Source: Sphingobium sp. 15-1 (GTDB lineage Bacteria; Pseudomonadota; Alphaproteobacteria; Sphingomonadales; Sphingomonadaceae). From it: a stretch of DNA of 64,000 nucleotides. The translations under genes and the position numbers were made by a program. The stretch is taken from positions 1,364,001 to 1,428,000 of the forward strand of contig NZ_JABXJG010000001.1 of assembly GCF_013375535.1 (NCBI RefSeq), written 5' to 3'. Below are positions 30,830 through 41,700 of the stretch, piece by piece. Position 1 is the first letter of the stretch, and every line of letters starts with the position of its first letter. The notes under the pieces were generated by a model that had not been told where the DNA came from, searched no databases, and saw nothing but the letters and a program-made list of their open reading frames with translations.

Positions 30830-31138
30830 GGTGATTCCCGATATGCAACAAAGCACAAGCGCAGAAAAGGCGGATGCGGCGAAAATCTTGCGTCCAGCAA
30901 TCCTGCCCAGGCGGCGTGGACAAATTCAAGACTCGCCGGACTGAGTGATTTGTGTGAGAAACGGAGGATCTGCTTGTGCCGTTTTCTTGCAACGTGCTCC
31001 TGCGCAGGCAGGAGCCCAGATCAGACGGTACGATGATCCGCCAAGGGCGGGACTGGGCTTCTGCCTGCGCAGGAGCACGTCGCGCTCAATGGCTAAGAAA
31101 ATAGCCATTTCCCGACATGCCGAATTTGTCCACGCGGC
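30830..31138. other. Intergenic gap with palindromic repeat
   Basis: 309 bases between the divergent end of the small membrane protein and the ligD stop. Apart from a repeat at 30993-31080 and a short AT-richer stretch around 30940-30960, I see no gene or clear signal. Confidence 0.6.
30993..31080. repeat. GTGCTCCTGCG-type inverted repeat, copy 5
   Basis: CGTGCTCCTGCGCAGGCAGG and CTTCTGCCTGCGCAGGAGCACG (ends) flank a spacer containing GGCGGGACTGGG, as in copy 3, which has GGACTGGG at the same place. Confidence 0.8.
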
Positions 31139-33628
31139 TTAATGGGCAGGCAGCGGCTGATGCGCCTCTCCCCAGCCGCGAAGATCGCGTGAAGAGGCGC
31201 GTTCCAGCAACAGGGCGGCATCCTTCACCGTGAAATGGGCGGCGCTGTCGAAGGAGTCCAACTCCTCCCAACTGACCGGCGCGGCGACGGACGCTTTTTC
31301 CCTGGCGCGCACTACATAGGGCAGCACGGCCGTCGCGCCGCGCTGGTTGCGCAGCCAGTCGATGAAGATGCGGCCCTTGCGCTTCGCCTTGCTCATGGTG
31401 GCCGTGAAGCGATCCGGTTCGGAAGCGGCCAGCGCGCGGGCGAAGCGGTCGGCAAAATCCTTGACCTGCGGCCATTCCGCCTCCGGCGTCAGCGGCACGA
31501 CGACATGAATGCCCTTCCCGCCCGACAGCATGGCGAAGCTGGTCAGTCCCAAATCCTCCAGCGCCCGCCGAATGTCCCGGGCGGCCTTTTTGACAGCCTC
31601 GAAATCCAGCCCTTCATCCGGATCGAGATCGAAGATCATGCGGTCGGGCCGCTCGACATCCGCGACGCTGGAACCCCAGCCGTGAAATTCGATCGCCCCC
31701 ATCTGAACGCAGGCAAGAAGTCCGTCGCTATCTTCTACATAGAGATAATCTTCCTCATTCCCCGCTTTCTCGCGGATCGCGACATGCTTCACATGATCAC
31801 CGAAACTGCCGCTGTCATGTTTCTGGAAGAAGCATTTCTTCGCCCGCCCCTGCGGACAGCGGACCAAGCTGATCGGACGATGGGCAATCCAGGGCAGCAT
31901 TGCCGCACCCATGGCGGCATAATAGTCGGCAAGCTCGCCCTTGGTGATCTTCGCCTCCGGAAAGATCAGGCGGTCGGGATGGCTGATCGTGACGTCACTG
32001 CGGGTTTCGGGCGTTGGCATAGCTTTCTCGCGTTGAACATCGCTGGCCGTCTTGTCCTCGCGCAAGCCGAGGAAGCTGGCATGGCGGACGATATTCTCCG
32101 CCGTGAACTTGGCAAAGGCGATTTCAGCGACCAGATCGGGGCGAACCCATTGCGCGCCACGGCTTTCGCTGCGGGGCACAGCCAGCGCGGCGGTCTTGCG
32201 TCCCCGCTTGCGCAGGGCAGCGATCAGCCCTTCGCTATTGGCGGCGTTGAAACCCGTGCCGACCTTGCCCGCATAGACCAGCCCTTCCCCTTCCCGCTGC
32301 CCGAGCAGCAGGTTGCGGATGGCGCGCCCGCTGGCGCTGCTGGGCGTCCAGCCGATGATGACGAATTCCTGGCGGCGGGTGCATTTGACCTTGAGCCAGT
32401 TTTTCGTGCGGGCGCCGCGATAGGAAGCGTCGGCGCGCTTGGAGACTATCCCCTCCTGCCCTGCCCCGCACATGGCCTGGAACAGCCTTTCCCCTGCGCC
32501 GACGACATGATCCCCGACATGGACATGCGCCGAGCCGTCCCCCAGCAAAGCGGCCAGCTTTTCCTTGCGCGCGATATTGGGCAACGAGGTCAGATCCTGT
32601 CCGTCGAGCTGGAGCAGGTCGAAGGCGAAAAGGTGGAACGCCGCCTTGGCTTCTCCCTTCAACATCTGCTGAAGGGTCGAGAAGTCCGGGTTTCCGTCGC
32701 TGTCGAGTGCGACGATCTCCCCATCGATCAACGCGGAGGGAAGGTCCATGGCGGCGACTTCGCTCGCAAGAGCCGCGAAACGCTCCGTCCAGTCGAGACC
32801 TGTGCGGGTGAAAATCTTGACCTTCTTCCCCGCCACGGAGAGGAGGCAGCGATAGCCATCATATTTGATCTCATGCATCCAGCCATTGCCGGTGGGAACG
32901 GCATCGACCAACGTCGCGAGTTGCGGCGGCTGGAAAGCGGGCGCGGGGCGCGTCCCGACCTTGGCTGACGGCTTGACCGGGGTTGCGCGAACGGCTTGTT
33001 TCATCGCCGCGTCGAAGGCTTTTCCCTTCTTGCCCTTCAGGGATATGGCCGGCGCGTCGGTCGCGATTTCGCCCATGGTCCGGCCGCTCCTGATGCTCGT
33101 CAGTTCGCGGGCGGTCAGGTCTTCCGCGCTGCCGGCATAGCCATCCCCGATCTTGCGCAGCAGCCAATTCTCCGCTTTCTCCCTGCCGCGGGGTTTCAGC
33201 CGGATCAGCAGCCATTCGCCGCGCATCCTCTGCCCATGCAGGATGAAGTGGAGATGGCCCTTCTCCAGATCGCGCGCGTTCTTGCCGGGGACCGGCTCCC
33301 ACGTCCCCTCATCCCAGAGCATGACGGTGCCTCCGCCATATTCGCCCTTGGGAATCGTGCCTTCGAATGTCGCATAGGACAGCGGATGATCCTCCGTGCG
33401 GACGGCCAGGCGCTTGTCCTCGGGGTCGAGGCTGGGACCGCGGGTCACCGCCCAGCTTTTCAGCACGCCGTCCATTTCCAGGCGGAAGTCGTAATGCAGG
33501 CGGGTCGCGTCATGCTTCTGGACGATGAAGCTGTTGCCGCGGTCGCGGCCGCGCTTGCCCGCCGGCTCCTTCGTGCGGGTGAAGTCGCGCTTGCGGTTAT
33601 AGGTGCTGAGCGGGTCGACCTCAGCCAT
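31139..33628 (-). CDS. ligD: ATP-dependent DNA ligase D
   Basis: Multidomain enzyme of bacterial non-homologous end joining, 829 residues. Order PE-LIG-POL: phosphoesterase (about 30-180, HYDFRLEMDGVLKSWAVTRG), ATP-dependent ligase (about 235-510, catalytic Lys in HEIKYDGYR near residue 254), then the primase-like polymerase (about 545-829, FDLDPDEGLDFE and SGGKGIHVVVPL). It follows ku by three bases, so the two NHEJ proteins are made together. Confidence 0.97.
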   Translation of the reverse strand: MAEVDPLSTYNRKRDFTRTKEPAGKRGRDRGNSFIVQKHDATRLHYDFRLEMDGVLKSWAVTRGPSLDPEDKRLAVRTEDHPLSYATFEGTIPKGEYGGGTVMLWDEGTWEPVPGKNARDLEKGHLHFILHGQRMRGEWLLIRLKPRGREKAENWLLRKIGDGYAGSAEDLTARELTSIRSGRTMGEIATDAPAISLKGKKGKAFDAAMKQAVRATPVKPSAKVGTRPAPAFQPPQLATLVDAVPTGNGWMHEIKYDGYRCLLSVAGKKVKIFTRTGLDWTERFAALASEVAAMDLPSALIDGEIVALDSDGNPDFSTLQQMLKGEAKAAFHLFAFDLLQLDGQDLTSLPNIARKEKLAALLGDGSAHVHVGDHVVGAGERLFQAMCGAGQEGIVSKRADASYRGARTKNWLKVKCTRRQEFVIIGWTPSSASGRAIRNLLLGQREGEGLVYAGKVGTGFNAANSEGLIAALRKRGRKTAALAVPRSESRGAQWVRPDLVAEIAFAKFTAENIVRHASFLGLREDKTASDVQREKAMPTPETRSDVTISHPDRLIFPEAKITKGELADYYAAMGAAMLPWIAHRPISLVRCPQGRAKKCFFQKHDSGSFGDHVKHVAIREKAGNEEDYLYVEDSDGLLACVQMGAIEFHGWGSSVADVERPDRMIFDLDPDEGLDFEAVKKAARDIRRALEDLGLTSFAMLSGGKGIHVVVPLTPEAEWPQVKDFADRFARALAASEPDRFTATMSKAKRKGRIFIDWLRNQRGATAVLPYVVRAREKASVAAPVSWEELDSFDSAAHFTVKDAALLLERASSRDLRGWGEAHQPLPAH

Positions 33629-33631
33629 GAG

Positions 33632-34510
33632 TCAGGCCCGTTTGCGGGTGGTGGGCTTGGCGGGCGCCTTCCGGGTCGATGTCTTGGCGGCGGGCGTTTT
33701 CCTTGCGCCTGATGCGGCGGCGCCCGTGCCGACCGACTTTTTGAGCGCGGCCATGAGGTCGATCACATTGCTGCCGCGCCGGGCCGGAGTTTCGGCTTCC
33801 TCCTCGATGATGCGGCGGCTCTTCGATTTTTTCTTCTTCTCGATCAGCCGTTCCAGTGCATCGACATAGCGGTCGTGAAAGCTGTCGGGCTTGAAGGGCG
33901 CCGTCTTCTTCTCGATCAGCGTTTCGGCAAGGTCGAGCAATTCGGCGTCCGGCTTCGCATCCTCTATGTCGCGGAAATAGCTTTGGGCGCGGTTGACCTC
34001 ATCGGCATAGCGCAGCGTTTCCAGCACCATGCCCCGGCCGCAGGGCTTTAGCGACACGATATATTCGCGGCCCCGCATGGCGAGCTGGCCAAGGCCCACC
34101 TTCCTCGTCCGCCGCAGCGCTTCCCGCAGGACGATGAAGGCTTCCTCCGCCAGATCGTCGGCGGGGACGACATAATAGGGCCGCTCATAATAGAGGACGT
34201 CGATCTCGGCCGCATCGACGAACTGGGTGAGTTCGAGCGTCTTTTTGCTCTCCAGCTTCACCGCCTCGATCTCGTCGGGTTGCAGCAGGACATAGTCGCC
34301 CTTCGACACCTCATAGCCCTTGACGATGTCCTCGGGTTTGACCGGCCCCAGGCCGGGGACTGTCTTTTCGTAGCGGACCCGCTTGCCGCTGGGCTGATGG
34401 ATCTGGTGAAAGGCGATCTGCGCGCCGGATTTGGTGGCGGCGTAGATCTCCACGGGGATGGACACCAGCGCCAGACGGATCTGGCCCTGCCAATATGCGC
34501 GCGCGGCCAT
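33632..34510 (-). CDS. ku: Non-homologous end joining protein Ku
   Basis: Homodimeric DNA-end-binding ring, 292 residues. It starts MAARAYWQGQIRLALVSIPV, the usual bacterial Ku N-terminus, continues with PDEIEAVKLESKKTLEL and ends in a Lys/Ala-rich tail (TRKAPAKPTTRKRA) of the kind that modulates DNA binding and LigD contact. AGGAGG lies nine bases ahead of ATG 34510; the longer frame upstream is not used. Confidence 0.97.
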   Translation of the reverse strand: MAARAYWQGQIRLALVSIPVEIYAATKSGAQIAFHQIHQPSGKRVRYEKTVPGLGPVKPEDIVKGYEVSKGDYVLLQPDEIEAVKLESKKTLELTQFVDAAEIDVLYYERPYYVVPADDLAEEAFIVLREALRRTRKVGLGQLAMRGREYIVSLKPCGRGMVLETLRYADEVNRAQSYFRDIEDAKPDAELLDLAETLIEKKTAPFKPDSFHDRYVDALERLIEKKKKSKSRRIIEEEAETPARRGSNVIDLMAALKKSVGTGAAASGARKTPAAKTSTRKAPAKPTTRKRA

Positions 34511-34699
34511 GGCGTGCTGCCTCCTTTGCCAGGACGAAATGCGCGGGGTGCGGCGCGGGTTCCGAAGAGCGGCGGCGGAGACGGCGCGGGCAGGAAAAAG
34601 GCGCCTTTCCGCGCATCGCGGCCGGCATATCCGACGAAGCGCTTCCGAAGCGCGATAAAATCGCCTAAGCTGCATCGTTCAGCAGCTATAGGAGCGTTG

Positions 34700-35026
34700 A
34701 TGCAATTTCTGCGGACTGCCTTCTGGGTCGTCATCGCCGTCGCCCTGGCGTTATTCTGCGTGGCGAACTATACTCGCGTGGAAGTCAATCTGTGGGGCGA
34801 CCTGGTCATGGAAACCAAGCTCCCAGTCCTGTTGATCGGCGCCTATCTGTTGGGGGCGCTGCCTTTCTGGATCATGGCGCGGGCCACGCGCTGGCGGATG
34901 AAGCGCAAGCTGGAAAGCACCGAAAGAGCGCTGGTCGCCGCCACCGCAGCCCCTTCCCTCGCCGTCCCCGCCGCCGACAATCCGGCGGCTTCGGCCCCTT
35001 CCCTTTCCGTCACAGGACCAGCATGA
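34700..35026 (+). CDS. LapA-domain (DUF1049) membrane protein
   Basis: 108 residues with two transmembrane helices (about 6-24 and 43-63), a VEVNLWGD loop between them and a charged, then Ala/Pro-rich tail. This is the LapA/DUF1049 layout. In E. coli LapA takes part in LPS regulation with LapB; no lapB is here. TAGGAG precedes ATG 34700. The stop overlaps pyrF as ATGA. Confidence 0.8.
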   Translation: MQFLRTAFWVVIAVALALFCVANYTRVEVNLWGDLVMETKLPVLLIGAYLLGALPFWIMARATRWRMKRKLESTERALVAATAAPSLAVPAADNPAASAPSLSVTGPA

Positions 35027-35697
35027 CCAGCCCGATCTACGTCGCCATCGATACGCCCGACCTGCGCAGGGCCCAGGAACTGGCGCAGCAGGTGCGCCAT
35101 CATGTGGGCGGGCTGAAGCTGGGGTTGGAATTTTTCTGCGCCCATGGCCATCACGGCGTGCATGAGATGATGAAGTTCGGCCTGCCGATTTTCCTGGACC
35201 TGAAGCTGCACGACATCCCCAACACCGTGGCCAAGGCGGTGCAGGCGCTGCATATGCTGGAACCGGCTATCCTGACCGTCCATGCGGCGGGCGGGCGCGC
35301 CATGCTGGAGGATGCGAAGGCCGCGGCGGGCGTCAAGACCAAGGTGGTGGCCGTGACGGTCCTCACCAGCCTGGACAATGGCGACCTGCTCGACATCGGC
35401 GTCGGCGGCCGGGCCGAGGATCAGGTGGCGCGTCTGGCCGATCTGGCGCGCAGCGCGGGGCTGGACGGGATCGTCTGTTCCGGCGAGGAGGTCGGGCTGG
35501 CGAAAAAGGCCTGGCCCGACGGGTTCTTTGTGGTGCCGGGGGTCCGCCCCGCCGGTGGCGCGATGGGCGATCAGAAGCGGGCGGTGACGCCACGCGAGGC
35601 GCTGGATCGCGGGGCTTCGATCCTGGTGGTCGGGCGGCCGATCAGCCTGGCGGAGAAGCCGGACATCGCGGCTCGGGAGATTGAGGCGACGCTTTAG
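35023..35697 (+). CDS. pyrF: Orotidine 5'-phosphate decarboxylase
   Basis: Last step of UMP synthesis, 224 residues. The active-site motif FLDLKLHDIPNTV near residue 60 and the C-terminal phosphate loop DRGASILVVGRPI are intact. ATG at 35023 is coupled to the LapA-domain gene; the longer frame upstream is a shadow of it. The lapA-pyrF pairing is also found in other proteobacteria. Confidence 0.97.
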   Translation: MTSPIYVAIDTPDLRRAQELAQQVRHHVGGLKLGLEFFCAHGHHGVHEMMKFGLPIFLDLKLHDIPNTVAKAVQALHMLEPAILTVHAAGGRAMLEDAKAAAGVKTKVVAVTVLTSLDNGDLLDIGVGGRAEDQVARLADLARSAGLDGIVCSGEEVGLAKKAWPDGFFVVPGVRPAGGAMGDQKRAVTPREALDRGASILVVGRPISLAEKPDIAAREIEATL

Positions 35698-35737
35698 GCG
35701 CGTGGGTAAATTGGCCAATTGCCGCCCTTAAGCGATA

Positions 35738-35764
35738 CGTGCTCCTGCGAAGGCAGGAGCACGT
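35738..35764. repeat. GTGCTCCTGCG-type hairpin, single arm
   Basis: A single compact palindrome ACGTGCTCCTGCGAAGGCAG continuing to GGAGCACGT, with no second arm. It sits 41 bases after pyrF and could end its transcript, though no T run follows. Confidence 0.75.
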
Positions 35765-35820
35765 CCATTTGCTGGCCTGCCCTATCCATCTCCACCCATC
35801 TCCATCGTCCCCGCAAAGTC

Positions 35821-36240
35821 TCAATCCCCCTCAGGCGCGAAAAACCGCTGCACGACCTCCCGCGCCAGGCGCGCCGGGCGCAGGGTGGTGGCGTCGAGGC
35901 AGCACCAGCTTGACTTAACCTCCGCCAGCACTTCCTCGCCCCGGCGGATCACCGTTTCGTAAAAGACCCTCGTGCCCTGGACCTTTTCCAGCAGGACGGT
36001 CGCGATCACGTCATCCTCCAGAAAGGTGGGCTTGCGATAGATGATCTCATGCTTGAGCGCGACCCAGAGATGCCGGGCGACCGCCTCCGCCGGGGCGAGG
36101 GCGCGCTAATGGTCCTGCACGGCCGCCTGCACCCATTTCAGATAGCTGGCATTGTTGACATGACCCATGAAGTCGATGTCATCCAGCTCTATGCCGATGG
36201 AATAACGATGGGGAATGGCATCGTGCACAAGGGCGGTCAT
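35821..36240 (-). pseudogene. Acyl-CoA thioesterase (4HBT/YbgC type) interrupted by an in-frame amber codon
   Basis: Reading from ATG 36240 in one frame gives a hotdog thioesterase of 139 codons. The N-terminal catalytic motif DDIDFMGHVNNASYLKW is intact, then VQDH is followed by TAG (36106-36108) and the frame goes on as RALAPAEAVARHLWVALKHE to the natural end FAPEGD. The family commonly has Trp here, so a TGG to TAG change is the simple explanation. There is no frameshift or other damage, so the mutation is recent, or a sequencing error. The second half has an internal ATG at 36009. Confidence 0.82.
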
Positions 36241-36321
36241 AGCCGTTTCGCAAGGACGCCGACAGGCCTGCGCGACATGGCGTGAGGTTAAGGGGCCGGA
36301 GCGAACCGGCCCCCGCCTCCG

Positions 36322-36975
36322 TCAGAAGCGCCAGCCCAGGCTGGCCACGACCTGATGACGGTCCGTATCGATGCCGAATTCTTCGCTCGTCGCGCCATTG
36401 GCGAAGTCGATATGCGCATCTTCATATTTGGAATAGCGATATTCCAGCTTGGCGAAGGTGTTGGCGTTGATCGCCCGCTCCACGCCCGCGCCGACGCGCC
36501 ATCCATCCAGCTTGAAGTTGGTGTCGGTTTCCTGATTGGTGTCGCCCGCCAGCACGTCCAGCTTCGTGTTGGTATAGCCGCCCTTCACATAGACCAGCGT
36601 GTTCGGGCTGGCGAGGATGCCGGCGCGCGCGCCGATATAGAGGTCGCGGCCTTGCTTGACGCGGCCGAAGCCGAACTGGTCGGTAAAGTCCGTCCGGCTG
36701 CTCTTGGCGGTGGAGTCGGTATATTCGCCTTCCACGCCGACGACCGCGCTGCCAAGGTTCACGTCATAGCCAGCGCCGACGCCGTAGAGCAGACCGTCGA
36801 TCGACTGATCGTTGCGATTATTGTCATTGTCGACGCTGCTGCCCGCGCCGCTATGGTCATAGCCCAATATCGCCTCGACGCGCGGGCCGGTGAAGGTGGG
36901 ATTGGGTTCCTGCGCCAGAGCGGGGCTTGCGACCGCTGCGCCGGTCAGGAGGGTTGCGGCCAGGATCTTACGCAT
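36322..36975 (-). CDS. Outer membrane beta-barrel protein
   Basis: 217-residue porin-like protein. A signal peptide (MRKILAATLLTGAAVASPALA) precedes alternating beta segments such as LLYGVGAGYDVNLG, LYIGARAGILASPNTLVYVKGGYTN and KLEYRYSKYE; it ends with the aromatic GWRF, typical for barrel assembly. It resembles the Omp25/opacity-type eight-stranded barrels of alphaproteobacteria. ATG 36975 has GGAG nine bases upstream; ATG 36990 would add five residues. Confidence 0.85.
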   Translation of the reverse strand: MRKILAATLLTGAAVASPALAQEPNPTFTGPRVEAILGYDHSGAGSSVDNDNNRNDQSIDGLLYGVGAGYDVNLGSAVVGVEGEYTDSTAKSSRTDFTDQFGFGRVKQGRDLYIGARAGILASPNTLVYVKGGYTNTKLDVLAGDTNQETDTNFKLDGWRVGAGVERAINANTFAKLEYRYSKYEDAHIDFANGATSEEFGIDTDRHQVVASLGWRF

Positions 36976-37352
36976 GTTCGGGTACTCCATTCTTCTTCTC
37001 TTCCCCCTGTCAGGAGGGAAGACGGTGAAGTCATGGAGATGCCGTCAGGTTTCATGAACCTCAGATAAACGATTGATTATGTGCCATTAATGTCACGAAA
37101 CGGGTTCCATTCGTCCCGAAGGCGAGAGAGCGGAGCGACGAGCTGATTGGAATGTCGTGCGTTAAATCCGGATCACCACCCCGTTTTAACGCGCGATGCT
37201 CTAGTCACCTGAATCCGAAGTTCGCCACATTAATTTCGTCACCCCGGGCTTGACCCGGGGTCCCGCTTCCTTTCTCGCACTGACTGAAGAAAAGCGGGAT
37301 CCCGGGTCAAGCCCGGGATGACTGTAATGAAACGAACTTCGATCCCGCCATA
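36976..37352. other. Intergenic region between sdaA and the barrel-protein gene
   Basis: 377 bases. The AT-rich part (37060-37105) next to the barrel gene probably carries its promoter on the minus strand. The rest contains the paired repeat at 37237-37323. No further gene is apparent. Confidence 0.55.
37237..37323. repeat. CGTCACCCCGGGCTTGACC-type inverted repeat, copy 1
   Basis: CGTCACCCCGGGCTTGACCC with a following CGGGGTCCCGCTT on the left, and GCGGGATCCCGGGTCAAGCC with CGGGATGAC on the right, about 30 bases apart. The same element occurs at 45105-45195. Confidence 0.88.
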
Positions 37353-38747
37353 CTAGCATTCCACCACGTTGACGGCCAAGCCGCCAAGGCTGGTTTCCTT
37401 ATAGCGGCTGGCCATGTCCTCGCCGGTCTGGCGCATGGTTTCGATCACCGCGTCCAGGCTGACGATGTGGCGGCCGTCCCCTTGCAAGGCGAGATAGGCG
37501 GCGTTGATCGCCTTCACCGCGCCCATGGTGTTGCGCTCGATGCAGGGAATCTGGACAAGGCCGCCAATCGGATCGCAGGTCAGGCCGAGATTATGTTCCA
37601 TGCCGATTTCGGCGGCGTTCTCGATCTGGCCATTGGTTCCGCCCAGGACGGCGGCGAGCCCGGCGGCGGCCATGGAGCAGGCGACGCCCACCTCCCCCTG
37701 ACAGCCCATTTCCGCGGCGGAGATGGAAGCGCGCTTCTTGTAGAGGAAGCCGATGGCGGCGGCGGTGAGCAGGAAACGGCGCTCGCCCTCCCGATCGGCG
37801 CCGGGAACGAAGCGGCGATAATAATGCAGCACCGCCGGGATGACGCCCGCCGCGCCATTGGTGGGCGCGGTGACGACGCGGCCGCCCGCCGCATTTTCCT
37901 CATTCACGGCGAGGGCGAACAGGCTGACCCATTCGAAGATCTGCGCCGGGCCGATGGCATTTTGCTGGAGCACCAGCCGGTTGTGGATGCTGTGCGCGCG
38001 GCGGCGGACCTTAAGGCCGCCGGGCAGCAGACCCTCTTCCTTCAGGCCGCGATCGATCGAGGCGCTCATCGCGTCGATCACGCTGTCGAGAAAGGCTTCG
38101 GTCTCGCCCTGGGCGCGCCAGGCGCCTTCATTGCGCAGGACGAGGGTGGCGATGCTGAGGCCGGTAGCCTCGCCCAGCGCGAGCATTTCCGCGCCGGAGG
38201 AGAAAGGATGCGGCTGGACGACATTATGGCCGAGCGGCGTATCGGCAGCGATCTCCGCCGTGCCGGGGAGGACGGCGCCGCCGCCGACGGAATAATAATC
38301 ACGGACAAACGGTTCTTCCTGCCCGTCGAACCAGGCGGAAAAGCGCATGCCGTTGCTGTGCGCTTCCAGAAATTCGCCCATGCGGAAGAGGAGGTCCGCC
38401 GCTTCGTCGAAGGGGATGAACTGGCCCGCCGCGCTGCCCGACTGGATGCGGCCATCGCCGCGGATGGCGGCCAGGATCGTGGGGATGGCGTCGGGGTCGA
38501 CGCTTTCCGGGCGGTGGCCGGACAGGCCGAGCAGGATCGCCGTGTCGGTGGCGTGGCCCTTGCCGGTGAGGGCCAGCGAGCCGTACAGTTCGCATTGCAC
38601 GCGGATCGGGGTCGCGGGCAGCGAGTCCATGAACATCAGGGCCGCGCGCATCGGGCCGACCGTGTGCGAGCTGGATGGGCCGATGCCGATGGTGAACAGG
38701 TCCGTGACGCTGATCGCGGCAGCGGCATCGATACGGGATTTGGTCAC
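37353..38747 (-). CDS. sdaA: L-serine ammonia-lyase (single-chain, iron-sulfur)
   Basis: Deaminates L-serine to pyruvate with a 4Fe-4S cluster, 464 residues from GTG at 38747. N-terminal [20 protein letters not shown] is the beta-like domain; the C-terminal part has [16 protein letters not shown] and [21 protein letters not shown], holding the likely cluster cysteines. The start overlaps the end of tamB by a few bases and is preceded by AGGA, so it is probably transcribed with tamA-tamB, an unusual partner. Confidence 0.94.
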   Translation of the reverse strand: MTKSRIDAAAAISVTDLFTIGIGPSSSHTVGPMRAALMFMDSLPATPIRVQCELYGSLALTGKGHATDTAILLGLSGHRPESVDPDAIPTILAAIRGDGRIQSGSAAGQFIPFDEAADLLFRMGEFLEAHSNGMRFSAWFDGQEEPFVRDYYSVGGGAVLPGTAEIAADTPLGHNVVQPHPFSSGAEMLALGEATGLSIATLVLRNEGAWRAQGETEAFLDSVIDAMSASIDRGLKEEGLLPGGLKVRRRAHSIHNRLVLQQNAIGPAQIFEWVSLFALAVNEENAAGGRVVTAPTNGAAGVIPAVLHYYRRFVPGADREGERRFLLTAAAIGFLYKKRASISAAEMGCQGEVGVACSMAAAGLAAVLGGTNGQIENAAEIGMEHNLGLTCDPIGGLVQIPCIERNTMGAVKAINAAYLALQGDGRHIVSLDAVIETMRQTGEDMASRYKETSLGGLAVNVVEC

Positions 38748-38748
38748 C

Positions 38749-41700
38749 TCAATAATCCTTCGAAATGCGGACGTTGGCGCTTTCGCGGCCAAGTGTCGAG
38801 ATGGCGCCGAGCAGCGAAAGCCAGCGCGTGACCTGATATTCGATGCGGGTGGCGGAATAGCCCTGCCCGTCAGTGATCAGCTCCACATAGGTCTTGCGCG
38901 TCAGATATTTGCCCGCCGCGATCGATGTGCCCTGCCCCTGCGTTGGGTCGGCGGCGATGATGCGCAGACGGTCGAGGCCCGCCGCCTTGCGCACGGCGTT
39001 GATCGGATCGAGTCCGCCCTCACCCTGCAGCGATCCGACCGCCGAGGCCAGTTGCAGCGCTTCGGGCGCGGACAGGTTGGTGATCGACGTGCCGAAAAGG
39101 ATGCGGGAGAGCAGCTCGTCCTGCGGCAAAGCGGGAATGCTGGTGAAGCTGATGACGGGTTTCAGGCCAGTGCCGCCGACATGGATGGTGGCGGTAAGGT
39201 CGCTGACATTCGCCTCCGCATCGATGTCCAGCATCGGGTTGACGGGGGTGCGGCCGTCGAACTGGATCTTGCCTTCCTTGAGGTCGAAGCGGCGACCGGC
39301 GAAATCATAAGTGCCGCGAACGAGGTCGGCGGTGCCCGCAATGGCGGGACTGGTGACCGTCCCGCCAAGATCAAGATCGGCGCGCCATTCGCTGTCGAGG
39401 CCAAGGCCGGTGACGATCAGCCGGTTGCGCGCGCGCGCCTTGATCGCCAGCGCCCAGGGGACGGAGGTGCGCGGGCGCTCTATCTCATCTCCCCGGCGGT
39501 TGATCTCGATCACCCGCAGTTCGGGAATCTGCGCTACGGCGGCGGCGCGGCCCATGGTGAAGCGGCTGCGGTTGAGGATGAGATCGCCGCCGATGGTGCC
39601 GCCCTTGCCGGTGGAGCTGAGCGTGATCGGGCCGGTGACGGTGGCGGCGATGTCGTCGCGCTCCAGCAGGGCGGCGTTTTCGGCTTGCAGGCGCAGGTCC
39701 ATGCCGACGCCCGCTATGCCGTTGAAGGTGAAGCTGCCGGTGCCGGTCACGCTGCCGCCATTTTGCGCGGTGGCCGCAAAATTGGTCATGACCAGTTGCG
39801 CGCCGGAGAAGCGGCCCCGCGCCTTGACGCCGTGCAGGCGCATGCCGGTGACGGGGCTGTTGATCGCGGCATTGTCCGTCGCGAGCGAGCCGGTGATGGC
39901 GGGATCGCCCAGCGTCCCGCGCGCGTCGGCGGTCACGCTGACCGGACCGGAAATATCGACGATCTCCACGCCGGTCAGGCGCCAGAGCGTGTCGGCGGTG
40001 CCGTTATAGCGCAATTGCGCGAACAGCGGTGCGCGGTTCAGGCGCTCGACCAGATTGCCCTCGGTACCCAGAGGGGTGAGCAAAGCCTGGGCGCGGCCGA
40101 TGGTCTGCCCGTCCGCGACGAAGATCATGCGGGTGGCGAGCCGGTCATGGGTGAGGACCACGTTGACGCCCGCATCGACCGGGCGGGAGCTGAGGGACAG
40201 GCCGGAACGGGACAGGCCGCGCACGCGCAACTCCGCCTTGCCGGTGGGCATGCCGCCCCGCGTGTGGACATAGCTGAGCGATCCGGTCGCCGTGCCGCCA
40301 AGTCCGAGATTGTCATAGGCGATGTCCAGCAATGAGAGCGGCAGCTTTTGCAGGCGCGCCTCGACGCTGGTGGTCTGGCCGCTCAGTTCCCCGCCAAGCT
40401 GGAGCGACCCGCCCGCGAAGCTGATCGAGGCGGGATCGAGCCGCCAGCCATCCTGGGTGCGGGTGAAGATGGCGGCGCGGGTCAGCCGGATCGGGCGCTT
40501 GTCGATGGTGCCGCTGGCCTGAAGCTGGATGCGGCCGGGTTCCACCTGCGCTTCGCCAGTAAGGTCGAACAGGCGGCCGCGCTGGCCGGAGATGCTGGCG
40601 CGGACCTTGCCGCTGCCGTCGACCAGTTCGGCATTGGCGGCAAGGCGGCCGATCTGAATCGCGCCGACGCGCAGGCCCCGCGCTTGGGCGGTGGCGTTGA
40701 TCGAGGTGCCCGATGGGTCGAGCAGGATCGTCGCGTCCAGCTTGCCCCGGCGCACGGCGATGCTGGTGGGCCCGTCGAAGCTGGCATCGGTGGCGTCGAG
40801 CTTGAGGATGAGTTGCTGGATGCCGGTGACGGGCGCGAAGGCGATGGTGCCGGTAACGGGGCCGTTGACGTTGAGCGTGCCGTCAAGCCCACCCGTGACC
40901 GGGCGCAGGTCGCCGCTGGCGGTGACGCCGGACGCCGCGACGCGGGCGATGCGGACGATGGCCTGGCCGCCGGGCGGCAGCAGGATCGCGCCATTACCGG
41001 TGAAGGGGCCCAGGGTCGATCCGCCCTCCGCCGTGAAGCCGTAGCCCGCCGCGTCGGGGACCAGATGGGCGTGCATGTCGGTGACGCCGAGCGCCTTCAA
41101 CGGGCTTTGCAGGACGAGGTCGACGGTCGGACGCTCGATCTTGCCGTCCAGCGTCAGGCGCAGCGGGCCGTAGCTCTTGTGCTGGCCGCTCCCTTCGAAA
41201 TGGAAGGTGCCGTCGCGGCGGCGATAGCCCTTGGCCGCGAGGGTCAGCAGCGGCGCTTCCAGATGGAGATTGGTGAATTGAAGCTGCCCGTCGGGCCCCA
41301 GCGTCAGGCCGCTGCGCAGGACGGGCAGGCCGCCGCCCAGCGAGCGCAGGAAGCTGTTGTCCAGCCGCCGCACCCGCGCCATCGCGTTGCCGCTGAGGGT
41401 GAAGGCGCCCTTGGGACCGGGGACCGCGCGCAGCTTCGAGGTCAGGTCGACGATGCCGAGACCGCGAATGGCGAGGCCGTTTATCTGGCCGTCCAGACCG
41501 AAATCATAGCGGCCCGTCTTCAGGTCCGCGACCATGATGAGCTTGCCGCGCAGCTTGTCGGAGCGGACCGTCATTGGGTTGCTGACGATCTGCTGGTTCT
41601 TGAGCTGCAGCACGCCGTCGAGCACGAAATTGCGGATGATGCCCTCGACCAGAGGGCCTTGCCCATCCAGGCGTCGGGCGCGCAGATGAACCGGGATCAG

